64,000 bases of DNA from Aldersonia sp. NBC_00410 (GCF_026342035.1 NZ_JAPENM010000003.1:496001-560000), one strand, 5' to 3'. Positions 34,288 through 42,875 are shown, counted from the stretch's first letter. The notes: generated by a model not told the origin, from the sequence alone. Numbers and translations: made by a program.

Positions 34288-34336
34288 GGTGACGTGCGGT
34301 CTGGGTCACACCACCATCTTCCTAGAAGGGTGACCC
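34288..34336. promoter_or_regulatory. GGTGAC/GGTCAC sites between kinase gene and dctA
   Basis: GGTGAC (34288-34293), GGTCAC (34304-34309) and the palindrome GGGTGACCC (34328-34336) share one core in the 113-bp divergent region. Possible binding sites for the CitB-type regulator; weak evidence. Confidence 0.3.
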
Positions 34337-34364
34337 GACTCACTCATATCCGAAAGGAACGGCA

Positions 34365-35771
34365 ATGACCGCACCGACCACGGCCGACGCACCGGCCAAA
34401 CGTCACGATCGAACCCACTGGCTCTATATCGCGGTGATCATCGCGGTCGTTGCCGGCGTTTTGGTCGGCTGGCTCGCCCCCGAACTGGGGAAGGACCTCG
34501 CCGTTCTCGGCACCATCTTCGTCAGCCTGATCAAGATGATGATCTCGCCCGTCATCTTCTGCACGATCGTGCTCGGCATCGGCTCGGTGAAGGCCGCGGC
34601 CAGCGTCGGCAAGGTCGGCGGTATCGCACTGGCCTATTTCGTCGGGATGTCGACGATCGCGCTCGGTATCGGCCTGGTGGTGGGCAACCTGCTGCAGCCG
34701 GGATCCGGAATGGATATCGCCGCCAACTCCGGCGCAGGCGCCCAGTACGCCGAGAAGGCGCACGGTGCGGGCGGCGCCATGGACTTCTTCCAGGGCATCG
34801 TGCCCACTTCGATGTTGTCGGCGCTGACCGAGGGCAACGTGCTCCAGACACTGTTCGTCGCGCTGCTGGTCGGCTTCGCGTTGCAGGCGATGGGCCGCAG
34901 TGGTGAGCCGATCCTGCGCGGGGTCGGAATGCTGCAGAAGCTCGTGTTCCGGGTGTTGTCGATGATCCTATGGCTCGCCCCGATCGGCGCGTTCGGTGCC
35001 ATGGCGGGCGTGGTGGGGCAGACCGGACTCGAGGCGGTCAAGCAACTCGGCATCCTGATGCTCGCCTTCTACATCACCTGCGCGATCTTCGTCTTCGTGG
35101 TGCTCGGCACCCTGCTGAAGCTGGTCTCGGGGGTCTCGATCTTCAAGCTCGTCCGCTACCTGGCGCGGGAATACCTGCTGATCGTCGCGACATCCTCGTC
35201 CGAGTCGGCACTGCCGCGGCTGATCGCGAAAATGGAGCATGCGGGCGTGGAGCGCACCACCGTCGGCATCGTCGTGCCCACCGGCTACTCGTTCAACCTG
35301 GACGGCACCGCGATCTACCTGACGATGGCCTCGATCTTCATCTCCGACGCGATGGGCATGCCGATGTCGCTGCCGCAGCAGATCGGGCTGCTGGCGTTCA
35401 TGATCGTCGCGTCCAAGGGCGCTGCGGGCGTCAGCGGCGCGGGCCTGGCCACCCTCGCCGGCGGCCTGCAGAGCCACCGGCCGGAGTTGCTCGACGGCGT
35501 CGGCCTGATCGTCGGCATCGACCGGTTCATGTCCGAGGCTCGCGCGGTGACCAACTTCTCCGGCAATGCCGTGGCCACGGTGCTGGTCGGCAGCTGGACC
35601 AAGAGCGTCGACACCGACACGGTGAAGCAGACGCTCGACGGCAAGCGGCCGTTCGACGAGGAGAACATGATCGATGACGACCTGCCCGAGGACCACCGGG
35701 CACAGTCTGTGCCGTCGGACGAGCCGTCCGACTCGAACTCGGCGCATCGCCGCGATCCGGTCCTGACCTAG
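34365..35771 (+). CDS. dctA: C4-dicarboxylate transport protein DctA
   Basis: 468-aa dicarboxylate/amino acid:cation symporter (DAACS family) with eight helices and two hairpins. Motifs: FVSLIKMMISPVIFCTIVLGI near the N-terminus, TSSSESALPRLIAKME (Ser-rich hairpin HP1), PTGYSFNLDGTAIYLTMASIFI (TM7) and VASKGAAGVSGAGL (HP2), then DRFMSEARAVTNFSGNAVAT. Expected to import succinate, fumarate and malate. AAAGGA ribosome site 7 nt before ATG. Divergent CitAB-type two-component genes likely induce it. A perfect 13-bp hairpin ends the transcript. Confidence 0.95.
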   Translation: MTAPTTADAPAKRHDRTHWLYIAVIIAVVAGVLVGWLAPELGKDLAVLGTIFVSLIKMMISPVIFCTIVLGIGSVKAAASVGKVGGIALAYFVGMSTIALGIGLVVGNLLQPGSGMDIAANSGAGAQYAEKAHGAGGAMDFFQGIVPTSMLSALTEGNVLQTLFVALLVGFALQAMGRSGEPILRGVGMLQKLVFRVLSMILWLAPIGAFGAMAGVVGQTGLEAVKQLGILMLAFYITCAIFVFVVLGTLLKLVSGVSIFKLVRYLAREYLLIVATSSSESALPRLIAKMEHAGVERTTVGIVVPTGYSFNLDGTAIYLTMASIFISDAMGMPMSLPQQIGLLAFMIVASKGAAGVSGAGLATLAGGLQSHRPELLDGVGLIVGIDRFMSEARAVTNFSGNAVATVLVGSWTKSVDTDTVKQTLDGKRPFDEENMIDDDLPEDHRAQSVPSDEPSDSNSAHRRDPVLT

Positions 35772-35791
35772 CGCACGTCGCGCAGGTTAGG

Positions 35792-35821
35792 TGCGGGCAC
35801 GAGGTCAACCCTCGTGCCCGC
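35792..35821 (+). terminator. terminator after dctA
   Basis: Perfect 13-bp stem TGCGGGCACGAGG / CCTCGTGCCCGCA (35792-35804, 35809-35821) with TCAA loop, followed by TCGCTTGTTTC. It lies 21 bp after the dctA stop. Confidence 0.8.
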
Positions 35822-35835
35822 ATCGCTTGTTTCGG

Positions 35836-35841
35836 TAGGTT
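35836..35841 (+). promoter_or_regulatory. -10 box, leaderless-type, glutathione peroxidase gene
   Basis: TAGGTT, 7 nt, then ATG 35849, right after the dctA terminator. Confidence 0.5.
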
Positions 35842-35848
35842 CGACGCC

Positions 35849-36340
35849 ATGACGGATCTGCAGAACATTCAGCTGGAAACCCTCGGTGGCGACCCGACCT
35901 CGCTCGGCGAGTACGACGGACGCGCGGTGCTGGTGGTGAACGTGGCCTCCAAGTGTGGCCTCACCCCGCAGTACACCGCGCTCGAGCAGCTCGCCCGCGA
36001 CTACGCGGACAAGGGGCTCACCGTGATCGGCGTGCCGTCCAACCAGTTCATGGGTCAGGAGCCGGGCACCGCCGAGGAGATCCAGGAGTTCTGCTCGACC
36101 ACCTACGGCGTCACCTTCCCGCTGCTGGCCAAGACCGATGTCAACGGCGAGAACCGCCACCCGCTCTACACCGAGCTGACCCAGACCCCGGACGCCGGCG
36201 GCGACGCGGGCGACGTGCAGTGGAACTTCGAGAAGTTCCTCATCACCCCGGACGGCAAGGTCGCGAATCGCTTCCGGCCGCGCACCGTGCCGGACGCCCC
36301 CGAGGTTATCGAGGCGATCGAGGCCGCGCTTCCGAAGTAG
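35849..36340 (+). CDS. glutathione peroxidase-like (BsaA) thiol peroxidase
   Basis: 163 aa. NVASKCGLTPQYTAL with peroxidatic Cys (not selenocysteine), GVPSNQFMGQEPGT with the catalytic Gln and WNFEKFLI with the Trp of the catalytic site. A second Cys in EFCSTTYGVTFPL is the likely resolving residue, so the enzyme is probably thioredoxin-dependent. Mycolata use mycothiol and not glutathione, which fits this. Single gene with its own leaderless-type promoter. Confidence 0.93.
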   Translation: MTDLQNIQLETLGGDPTSLGEYDGRAVLVVNVASKCGLTPQYTALEQLARDYADKGLTVIGVPSNQFMGQEPGTAEEIQEFCSTTYGVTFPLLAKTDVNGENRHPLYTELTQTPDAGGDAGDVQWNFEKFLITPDGKVANRFRPRTVPDAPEVIEAIEAALPK

Positions 36341-36399
36341 ACGTCCGACCTTCGGCGCACCGTAACGGTGCGTACACCTCGCGGTGCGATGGTGACGCC

Positions 36400-37101
36400 A
36401 TGACCGGTGTGCTGATCGTGTCGGTAGCGGGGATCAAGGAGACCAGGCTCGAAGCGGCAGCGGACTTCGCGGCGGAGATGGATGCGCGCAAAGTGCCGCT
36501 GTCGCTGCTTGTCGCGCCGCGGATGAAGGACAAGTACCGGCTCGCGCGCGACGAGGAATCGCAGCAGTGGTTGCGGTCCCGTCGCGCGGCCGGCGACGCG
36601 ATCGTGCTGCACGGCTACGACCAGGCGGCCACCAAGCGGCGGCGCGCCGAGTTTGCCGCGCTGCCCCAGCACGAGGCGATGCTGCGGCTCACCGCCGCCG
36701 ACCGGGTGATGGAGCAGACCGGCCTGCGGACCCGGCTGTTCGCGCCGCCACGCTGGGCGGCCTCGGCGGGCGCGATGGCCGCGCTGCCGGGGGCGGGCTT
36801 CCGGCTCGCCGCGCTGGCGAACGGTATACACGATCTGGACGCGAACACGATAGTGAAGGCGCGCGTGCTCGGTATCGGTGCCGGATTCCGAACCGAACCC
36901 TGGTGGTGCCACATGGTGGTGCTCGGCGCGGAACGGATCGCGCGGCGCGGCGGCGTGCTGCGGTTGTCGGTCTCGGCGAAGCTGCTCGACGCGTCCGGGC
37001 CGCGGCAGTCGATGCTGGACGCGGTGGATATCGCGCTGCACCACGGTGCCCATCCCGAGGTGTATCGGTTGACCCGACCGGGGGTCTCCCGGGTCGCTTA
37101 G
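36400..37101 (+). CDS. DUF2334 polysaccharide deacetylase-like protein
   Basis: 233 aa. TGVLIVSVAGIKETRLEAAADFAAEMDARKVPLSLLVAPRMKDKY, then RAAGDAIVLHGYDQ, FAPPRWAAS and MLDAVDIALHHGAHPEVYRL: the DUF2334 family, distantly related to NodB-type deacetylases (TIM-barrel-like). Typical NodB metal motifs are altered; HGYDQ and the terminal HHGAHP are candidate metal ligands. ATG 36400 is the sensible start. Substrate unknown; no signal peptide. Confidence 0.82.
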   Translation: MTGVLIVSVAGIKETRLEAAADFAAEMDARKVPLSLLVAPRMKDKYRLARDEESQQWLRSRRAAGDAIVLHGYDQAATKRRRAEFAALPQHEAMLRLTAADRVMEQTGLRTRLFAPPRWAASAGAMAALPGAGFRLAALANGIHDLDANTIVKARVLGIGAGFRTEPWWCHMVVLGAERIARRGGVLRLSVSAKLLDASGPRQSMLDAVDIALHHGAHPEVYRLTRPGVSRVA

Positions 37102-37142
37102 CGACGCGATCGATCTACCGACGGCGGCGCGCGGCTGCGCGC

Positions 37143-37148
37143 TACGGT
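37143..37148 (+). promoter_or_regulatory. -10 box, leaderless-type, FAD dehydrogenase gene
   Basis: TACGGT, 7 nt, then ATG 37156; same hexamer and spacing as ptrB. Confidence 0.5.
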
Positions 37149-37155
37149 GTGCTGC

Positions 37156-38811
37156 ATGAGCGAAGTTGCCGACGCCATCGTCGTGGGAGCAGGACTGGCC
37201 GGGCTGGTCGCCACCGCCGAACTGGTCGACGCGGGCCGCCGCGTGATCGTCGTCGACCAGGAAAATGCCAACAACATTGGTGGACAAGCCTTCTGGTCGT
37301 TCGGCGGGCTGCTCCTCGTGGACAGCCCGATGCAGCGGCGCCTCGGTATCAAGGACTCCTATGAACTGGCGCTGCAGGACTGGCTCGGCAATGCGGGGTT
37401 CGACCGCGAGCGGGAAGACCGCTGGCCGCGCAAATGGGCACAGGCCTACGTCGAATTCGCAGCCGGCGAAAAGTATCCGTGGCTCGCGCAGCAAGGGCTG
37501 AAGTTGTTCCCGGTAGTCATGTGGGCCGAGCGCGGTGGCTACGGGGCGTACGGGCCGGGCAACTCGGTGCCGCGCTTCCACATCACCTGGGGCACTGGGC
37601 CGGGACTGGTCGAGATCTTCGAGCGGCGCGTCCAGGTGGGCGTGGAGCGCGGGCTGGTCCGGTTCGCGCACCGGCATCGCGTCGACGAGATCGTCCTGAC
37701 CGACGGCGCCGCCACCGGCGTACGGGGCACGGTGCTCGAGCCGTCCGACGCGGCTCGCGGTGTCGCCTCGTCGCGCGAGATCGTCGGTGAATTCGAGTTC
37801 GCGGCGCAGGCGGTGATTGTCACGTCCGGCGGAATCGGCCACAACTTCGACTTGATTCGGGAAAACTGGCCGCAGCGGATGGGGCGCCCGCCCACGAACA
37901 TGCTCGCCGGCGTGCCCGCGCACGTGGACGGACGGATGCTAGCGATCTCCGAGCAGGCCGGCGCAAGCCTGGTGAACCGGGACCGGATGTGGCACTACAC
38001 CGAAGGCATCACCAACTACGACCCGGTGTGGCCGAACCACGGCATCCGCATCGTGCCGGGCCCGTCGTCGCTGTGGCTCGATGCGACCGGGAAAAGGCTT
38101 CCGGTGCCGCTGTTTCCGGGCTTCGACACGCTCGGCACGATGGAGTACATCGTCAAGACCGGCTACGACTACACGTGGTTCATTCTGGATCAGAAGATCA
38201 TCGAGAAGGAGTTCGGGCTTTCCGGCCAGGAGCAGAACCCGGATCTCACCGGACGCGATATCCGCATGCTGTTGCAGCGGGTGCGCAAGGGCGCGCCCGG
38301 GCCGGTGGAGGCGTTCAAGCAGAAGGGCGTGGACTTCCTCGTCTCCGACGATCTCGGCGATCTGGTCGCGAAGATGAACAAGCTCACGGGCGAGGATCTG
38401 CTCGACCACGAGCAGGTGCGCGCAGAGGTGGTGGCCCGCGACCGCGAAATGGACAACAAATATAGCAAGGACATGCAGGTCACCGCGATCCACGGCGCGC
38501 GAGAATACTTGGCGGACAAGCTCGTTCGGGTCGCCAGTCCGCACAAGCTGCTCGACCCCAAGGCCGGACCGTTGATCGCGGTGCGGCTGCACCTGCTGAC
38601 CCGAAAGACGCTCGGCGGCATCGAGACCGACCTGAACTCACAGGTCCGCCGGCCCGATGACACCCCGTTCGAAGGCCTGTATGCCGCGGGTGAGGTCGCC
38701 GGCTTCGGTGGCGGCGGCGTGCACGGCTACCGCTCCCTGGAAGGCACCTTCCTCGGTGGCTGCATCTTCTCCGGCAGGGCGGCGGGCCGGGCGGTGGCCG
38801 CGCGATTGTGA
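37156..38811 (+). CDS. FAD-binding dehydrogenase (3-ketosteroid dehydrogenase-like fold)
   Basis: 551 aa. FAD motif VVGAGLAGLVATAELVDAGRRVIVVDQE at the N-terminus, then ENANNIGGQAFWSFGG, and the C-terminal FAD loop GLYAAGEVAGFGGGGVHGYRSLEGTFLGGCIFSGRAAG. This is the fumarate-reductase/KstD flavoprotein superfamily, closest by memory to the uncharacterised M. tuberculosis Rv0785, which is also near purC and purS. A steroid substrate would be a guess. ATG 37156 set by the -10 spacing. Single gene. Confidence 0.9.
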   Translation: MSEVADAIVVGAGLAGLVATAELVDAGRRVIVVDQENANNIGGQAFWSFGGLLLVDSPMQRRLGIKDSYELALQDWLGNAGFDREREDRWPRKWAQAYVEFAAGEKYPWLAQQGLKLFPVVMWAERGGYGAYGPGNSVPRFHITWGTGPGLVEIFERRVQVGVERGLVRFAHRHRVDEIVLTDGAATGVRGTVLEPSDAARGVASSREIVGEFEFAAQAVIVTSGGIGHNFDLIRENWPQRMGRPPTNMLAGVPAHVDGRMLAISEQAGASLVNRDRMWHYTEGITNYDPVWPNHGIRIVPGPSSLWLDATGKRLPVPLFPGFDTLGTMEYIVKTGYDYTWFILDQKIIEKEFGLSGQEQNPDLTGRDIRMLLQRVRKGAPGPVEAFKQKGVDFLVSDDLGDLVAKMNKLTGEDLLDHEQVRAEVVARDREMDNKYSKDMQVTAIHGAREYLADKLVRVASPHKLLDPKAGPLIAVRLHLLTRKTLGGIETDLNSQVRRPDDTPFEGLYAAGEVAGFGGGGVHGYRSLEGTFLGGCIFSGRAAGRAVAARL

Positions 38812-38900
38812 CGTGGTTGCGAGTTCGGACAGCTGGCGCTGGAACCGAGCGGCGGCGGGCTGCGTCTGAATAGGTAGCTTCACGTTCGCTTCGGATTGGG

Positions 38901-39434
38901 ATGGCATTGAGTATTCGCTGGTTGGCACCTGCCGTGGCCGCTTTTGCGCTGGTCACGGTGGCTGGGTGTGGGTCGGAGTCGGTCGAGGGGTCGCCGACCA
39001 CGACGAGCGGGGTGGCCGAGCCGGCGTTCGATCCGTGCACGCTGCCCGAGGATGCGCTGCGGGGTGTGGGAGTGGATCCGGCGACTGCCAAGCCGGGGAT
39101 CGTCGGTGCCGACCGAGCTGGATGGAACGTATGCGGTTGGGACGCGAGCAACTTCTTGCTCACATTGTTCCAATCGAATCTGTCGATGGAGCAGGTGCAG
39201 AAGAATCCCCGCAACGTCGATCAGGTTCCGGTGCAGGTGGGTTCCCGGGAGGCCTTCACCTATCACGAGTCCGGTCCGACGAGTGACGAATACTGTGACG
39301 TAGCCATGGGGTCATCGGACGGGGCCCTGTTGGTGCGGGTCGAGCAGAGGACTAGCCGGCCGAATCCTGTAGCGGATCCGTGCGGGCGTGCGGTGGAGAT
39401 TGCGAATGTGCTCGATGGCCGGGTTCCCAGCTAG
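38901..39434 (+). CDS. DUF3558 lipoprotein
   Basis: 177 aa. Lipoprotein signal with lipobox VAGC (Cys at about residue 23) after a hydrophobic stretch (LAPAVAAFALVTVAG), then a Ser/Thr-rich linker and a DUF3558 domain (FDPCTLPEDALRGVGVDPATAKPG, WNVCGW, DEYCDVAM, DPCGRAVEIANVL) with two likely disulfides. DUF3558 lipoproteins are common in nocardiae next to type VII secretion-related cassettes. First gene of a four-gene set ending in espG-like. Confidence 0.88.
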   Translation: MALSIRWLAPAVAAFALVTVAGCGSESVEGSPTTTSGVAEPAFDPCTLPEDALRGVGVDPATAKPGIVGADRAGWNVCGWDASNFLLTLFQSNLSMEQVQKNPRNVDQVPVQVGSREAFTYHESGPTSDEYCDVAMGSSDGALLVRVEQRTSRPNPVADPCGRAVEIANVLDGRVPS

Positions 39435-39475
39435 TCGGACGTGCCCACGCTGAACCTGACCGAGGGGAATACGAC

Positions 39476-39847
39476 ATGACGGCACCAATGAATGTGTTCG
39501 CGCAACTGGCGACTGCAGCCACAGAAGGGCAGTTGTACCTGGAATCGGGAGTAGCCGAACAATGCGTGGCCTCGTGTCAGGATTTCGCCGACAAACTGGT
39601 CGAAATTCAGCGACAAGCGCGTTCTATGACGACGGTATCGGCATACGGCATCCTCGGGTCGGCGCAGACACTCGGCGGCATCTTCGAGCAGAAGGCGATT
39701 GGCGACAACGGCTTCGAGCAGGTCATCAATCAGCACATCGAGACCGTCAACCAGATGCGCGATCTATTCGAGAAGGCCGGCAAGGCGTATCAATCCGCCG
39801 ATGCAACCAGCGCGGCGAATCTGTCCGCGGTCGATCCGGGTCACTGA
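39476..39847 (+). CDS. PE/WXG100-like small helical protein, candidate type VII substrate
   Basis: 123 aa, predicted two long helices (about 10-60 and 65-110) with a break near VSAYGILGSAQTLGG. The C-terminal end of helix 2 carries KAYQSAD, a YxxxD/E motif, the known targeting signal of type VII (ESX) substrates. No WxG in the turn. Start ATG 39476 follows GAGGGGAA by 5 nt. It is 28 bp in front of a PPE-like gene, as PE genes precede PPE genes in mycobacteria. The partner role is inference. Confidence 0.65.
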   Translation: MTAPMNVFAQLATAATEGQLYLESGVAEQCVASCQDFADKLVEIQRQARSMTTVSAYGILGSAQTLGGIFEQKAIGDNGFEQVINQHIETVNQMRDLFEKAGKAYQSADATSAANLSAVDPGH

Positions 39848-39875
39848 GACTTACTACTACTGAGGGGGAGTGGGC

Positions 39876-41339
39876 ATGGGGTTCCCGGGATTCGACCTGG
39901 TCGCGAGCGGTGTGCGTTCCATAGCCGACGATGTCGGCGACGCGACTTCGGACTTCGTCAACTCGGCGAGCGCCGTCACCCGCCTCGGACTGCAGGGTAT
40001 CGGTCTCACGACTGATACCGATCCGCTGGGCTGGGCACGTGACCGGCAGGTCCAGCAGGACGGGAACGCTCGACGCGACGATCTTTATGCCGAACGCGAG
40101 CGGGAGCAGCGAGAGTTCGGTGGACACTACGACGCTCCGGTGCAGATGGTGATGGAGAACTTCGACGGTATGTCGCATCCCGCGATTAAAGCCGCCATTG
40201 ACTCCACGCAACCGGCCACGATGATCCAGGACGCCGAGGCCTGGACCAAGACCGCAGACACCTTGAAAGTCAGTGTCGCCGAGTTCAACGGCAGGATCGC
40301 CTCGGTGATTTCGGGCGGCTGGGAGGGCACTGCAGCAACGCGTGCGCAAGCCGCCGTCACCCAATACTCCACCGCCACGTGCCAGCTCGAATCCGCCGCC
40401 CGCCTGATCGCGAACAAGATCAACGAGGGTCAGACGGGTATCAATCAGGCCAAGCTGCGGATGCCGGAACCCGAAAGTGGCAGCGTCCTCGGTGCGCTCC
40501 GCAGCAGTGTCTTCAGTTTGAACCCGGTCGGCGGGGTGATGGAGCAGTTCCACAAGTCGGAGGAAGGCCGTCAGGAGGCGGCGCAGATCATGAAGACCGA
40601 GTATGCGCCGGTCGTCATGCAGGCGTCCTCGCAAATCCCGGTCCTGCCACCACCGTTCGATCCCACCAGCGCCGGAACACCGGGCAACAGTCCGACCACG
40701 CAATCCGGCTACGGCGGCGGCGGCACCACTGCGTCCTGGAACACACCGGGGACGGGCGGCGCCACGACGGGCTTCGGCAACAACGGCATCGGAACGGGAT
40801 CCCCGACCGGAACCGATGCGTCCCAGACCAATCCGAGCGCTGTCAGCCCTGCGAGCTTTGATCCGTCTGCGGGACAGACGAATCCGGCCAACACATCGAC
40901 CGGTGCGGACGGATCGGGCGCAACTTCAACCGCCAACCCCGTCGCGACTTCGAGCGACGCCGCCACCCGTGCCGCCTCTGCTGGGGGCGGAACAGGCGCA
41001 GGCGCGTCCGGGATTCTGGGCCCGGGACTCGGCAGCGCGAGAGCGGGCGGAGCCGGGGCGGCAGCGGGTGGATCGGCCGGCGGTGCGGGCTTGGCGACAC
41101 CGGGCGCGCTCGGTGCGGGAGTTGCCGGAGCAGGTGCGGGCGGAAACGCGGCATCGGGTGTGGCCGCCGCCGGCCGCCCGGGCGCTCCCGGCATGGGCGG
41201 CATGGCGCCACACGGCTCGCGCGGGCGCGGTGAAACCGACACCGAGCACAAGACCCCCGACTACCTCGTGAACGTCGACAACGCCAACGACCTCATCGGC
41301 GAGATGCCCAAGGTCGCGCCGCCGGTCATCGGCGGGTGA
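39876..41339 (+). CDS. PPE/WXG-type secreted protein with Gly/Ala-rich tail
   Basis: 487 aa. N-terminal helical region (1-205) contains a WxG turn (SGGWEGTAATRA, Trp149) between long helices (DAEAWTKTADTLKVSVAEFNGRI and AAVTQYSTATCQLESAARLI), as in PPE/WXG100 superfamily proteins. A Thr/Gly/Ser/Ala-rich low-complexity region follows (about 265-445), and the end is a conserved acidic tail (DTEHKTPDYLVNVDNANDLIGEMP). Start ATG 39876 follows GAGGGGGA. Its GTGA overlap with the espG-like gene is a strong sign that the EspG chaperone handles this protein. Confidence 0.75.
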   Translation: MGFPGFDLVASGVRSIADDVGDATSDFVNSASAVTRLGLQGIGLTTDTDPLGWARDRQVQQDGNARRDDLYAEREREQREFGGHYDAPVQMVMENFDGMSHPAIKAAIDSTQPATMIQDAEAWTKTADTLKVSVAEFNGRIASVISGGWEGTAATRAQAAVTQYSTATCQLESAARLIANKINEGQTGINQAKLRMPEPESGSVLGALRSSVFSLNPVGGVMEQFHKSEEGRQEAAQIMKTEYAPVVMQASSQIPVLPPPFDPTSAGTPGNSPTTQSGYGGGGTTASWNTPGTGGATTGFGNNGIGTGSPTGTDASQTNPSAVSPASFDPSAGQTNPANTSTGADGSGATSTANPVATSSDAATRAASAGGGTGAGASGILGPGLGSARAGGAGAAAGGSAGGAGLATPGALGAGVAGAGAGGNAASGVAAAGRPGAPGMGGMAPHGSRGRGETDTEHKTPDYLVNVDNANDLIGEMPKVAPPVIGG

Positions 41340-42100
41340 GCACCCGGACCTGGCGGCTCGCTGCGCTCGAATTCGAGATCCTGTGGGAACAATTCGGGCG
41401 CGATCGGTTGCCCTACCCGCTGCAATACCGCTCGCCCATCGAATCCGCGGTCGACTACCAACGCCAGCGGCGGGCGGCGGCACAGGGTCTGCAGACCTAC
41501 CTTGATGAGACGTTGCACCGCGCGGTGGCGACAATCGCGGACACGTCGCTGTGGGTCGCTGCGTACGGCCTCGACAACCTCGGCCAACCCGGCGAGTCGG
41601 TGGTTCGAGTCAACGCGGGGGTATCCGGCGGGCTCGCGACGATCGCCGTTCAGGAGCCGGGTCCCGCCGAGGACATCGGCGGCGACATCGTGCTGACCGC
41701 GGCGCCTGCCGCGCAATTGCCCGACCTGCTCGCCGCCGCACTGCCGAGCCGCGAGCCCGGACGTCAGCGCGGATTCTCGGTGCAAGAGGCCGAGCTTCGC
41801 CGCGGTGAAGGCGATCGTTTCTTGGCCGATGTGAAAATTTCTCCTGCGCGTGAACGGGTTTCGAGGTTTCTCAACCGACCCCGAATCTCCGCAGGCGAGG
41901 TTGTCGCGGCCCCCGGGGTCGCGGTGGATGCGCGCGCGAATCGTGACATGCGCGGCTTCCAGTGGGCCGATTTCGCGGGCGACGGCCGGTACCTCACCCG
42001 CAGAACCGACACGCTCACCATCGAGCCCGCAACCCGGACGACCGTGGCCGACTGGTTCACCACGCTGATCGCGAGTATCGACGGAACCCGCCGCCGTTGA
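41336..42100 (+). CDS. EspG-family ESX secretion chaperone
   Basis: 254 aa. EspG signature: RTWRLAALEFEILWEQFGRDRLPYPLQYRSPIESAVDYQRQRR at the N-terminus, a central LPDLLAAALP helix and a C-terminal DTLTIEPATRTTVADWFTTLI. EspG proteins bind the tip of cognate PE-PPE dimers in the cytosol and keep them soluble for the ESX machine. The GTG overlaps the PPE-like stop. No eccB/C/D/E or mycP genes are in the window, so export must use a machine encoded elsewhere. Confidence 0.88.
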   Translation: MSTRTWRLAALEFEILWEQFGRDRLPYPLQYRSPIESAVDYQRQRRAAAQGLQTYLDETLHRAVATIADTSLWVAAYGLDNLGQPGESVVRVNAGVSGGLATIAVQEPGPAEDIGGDIVLTAAPAAQLPDLLAAALPSREPGRQRGFSVQEAELRRGEGDRFLADVKISPARERVSRFLNRPRISAGEVVAAPGVAVDARANRDMRGFQWADFAGDGRYLTRRTDTLTIEPATRTTVADWFTTLIASIDGTRRR

Positions 42101-42127
42101 CCCCCAACCGGCGACGCACTCACTTAC

Positions 42128-42616
42128 TCAGTCGCCGAGTCGTGCGATGAAGGCGGCGATGTTGTCGCGAACCCGCTCGCTCCGCTCGTCGGCGGTGAGA
42201 TCCTCGCGGTACTGGTTACCGAGCGAGGGCGTTTTCTTGCGCCGCGCATAGAGCGAGCAGGCGAGATCGGCGCAAATGTAGATGCCTATCGTGTTGCCTC
42301 GGCGTCCCGATTCACCCACCTTGCGCGCGGTCATCAGCGCAACTCCGCCCCGGCTGTGCGTGGTCATACAGATCGAGCACATCTGCGCGCGAACCGATGC
42401 GTTGGATTCATGGCGCAGCGCGATCCCGATCAGCCGGTCGTCGGTAGGAAAGACGAGGTAGCAGCGCCCAGCGAAGGATGGGTCGCTCCAGCCGAGGAAG
42501 TCCAGATCGTCCCAGGGGCGATTGTCCAAGTCGCGGGGGACGGGCAGTCGTTTCGCGTCGCCCTTCGAGCAGTTGACGAACGAGGCCCGCACTTCGGACT
42601 CGGTGACGGGTTCCAT
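42128..42616 (-). CDS. FBP (FusB-like zinc-finger) domain protein
   Basis: 162 aa. FBP/FusB-type protein: N-terminal helical region (VTESEVRASFVNCSKGDAKRLPVPRDL) and C-terminal treble-clef zinc finger with CSIC (two Cys) and CADLACS (two Cys), plus RGGVALMTARKVGESGRRGNTIGIYIC. FusB proteins bind EF-G on the ribosome and give fusidic-acid tolerance; actinobacterial homologues are mostly untested. ATG 42616 with a TAATCT -10 box 7 nt upstream (leaderless). Convergent with the espG-like gene (27 bp). Confidence 0.85.
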   Translation of the reverse strand: MEPVTESEVRASFVNCSKGDAKRLPVPRDLDNRPWDDLDFLGWSDPSFAGRCYLVFPTDDRLIGIALRHESNASVRAQMCSICMTTHSRGGVALMTARKVGESGRRGNTIGIYICADLACSLYARRKKTPSLGNQYREDLTADERSERVRDNIAAFIARLGD

Positions 42617-42623
42617 GACGGGG

Positions 42624-42629
42624 AGATTA
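42624..42629 (-). promoter_or_regulatory. -10 box, leaderless-type, FBP gene
   Basis: Minus strand TAATCT, 7 nt, then ATG 42616. Confidence 0.5.
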
Positions 42630-42757
42630 CCGGTGGCGCGCCTCGGCCCCTCGGCGCACTCGGTGCTCGAATCGACGGGATCCCGTCGAAAGTGGGCAGG
42701 GGTGCGTCGCCAGCCCAATGCTGTCACCGTCTCGGCCAGCTGCGAACCGCGCTCGCT

Positions 42758-42861
42758 GCCGTCCCACATTGTGAATGGAACTTTTGGTGCGTTCAGCGGA
42801 GTGAACGCTTCCGTTCACTCCGCTGAACGCAACGGATCTTCCATCCATAATGTGGGACGGC
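42758..42861. repeat. nested palindromic repeat element, copy B
   Basis: The best-preserved copy of the ~100-bp element. Outer inverted repeat GCCGTCCCACATT (42758-42770) against 42849-42861, continuing inward as TGAATGGAA against TTCCATCCA with G-T type mismatches. The centre is a perfect 19-bp hairpin (42789-42807 against 42812-42830, with core GTTCAGCGGAGTGAACG) and a CTTC loop. It is homologous over its length to 13554-13655. Short frames crossing it encode nothing recognisable. Confidence 0.87.
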
Positions 42862-42875
42862 TCGGGAGTGTGTCG

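Noticed and set aside
42627..42848. Short frames across the palindromic element (both strands, similar frames also at 13474-13665).
   Set aside because: They encode only the inverted repeat arms and neighbouring shadow sequence; no ribosome site and no homology, typical false genes made by the repeat.
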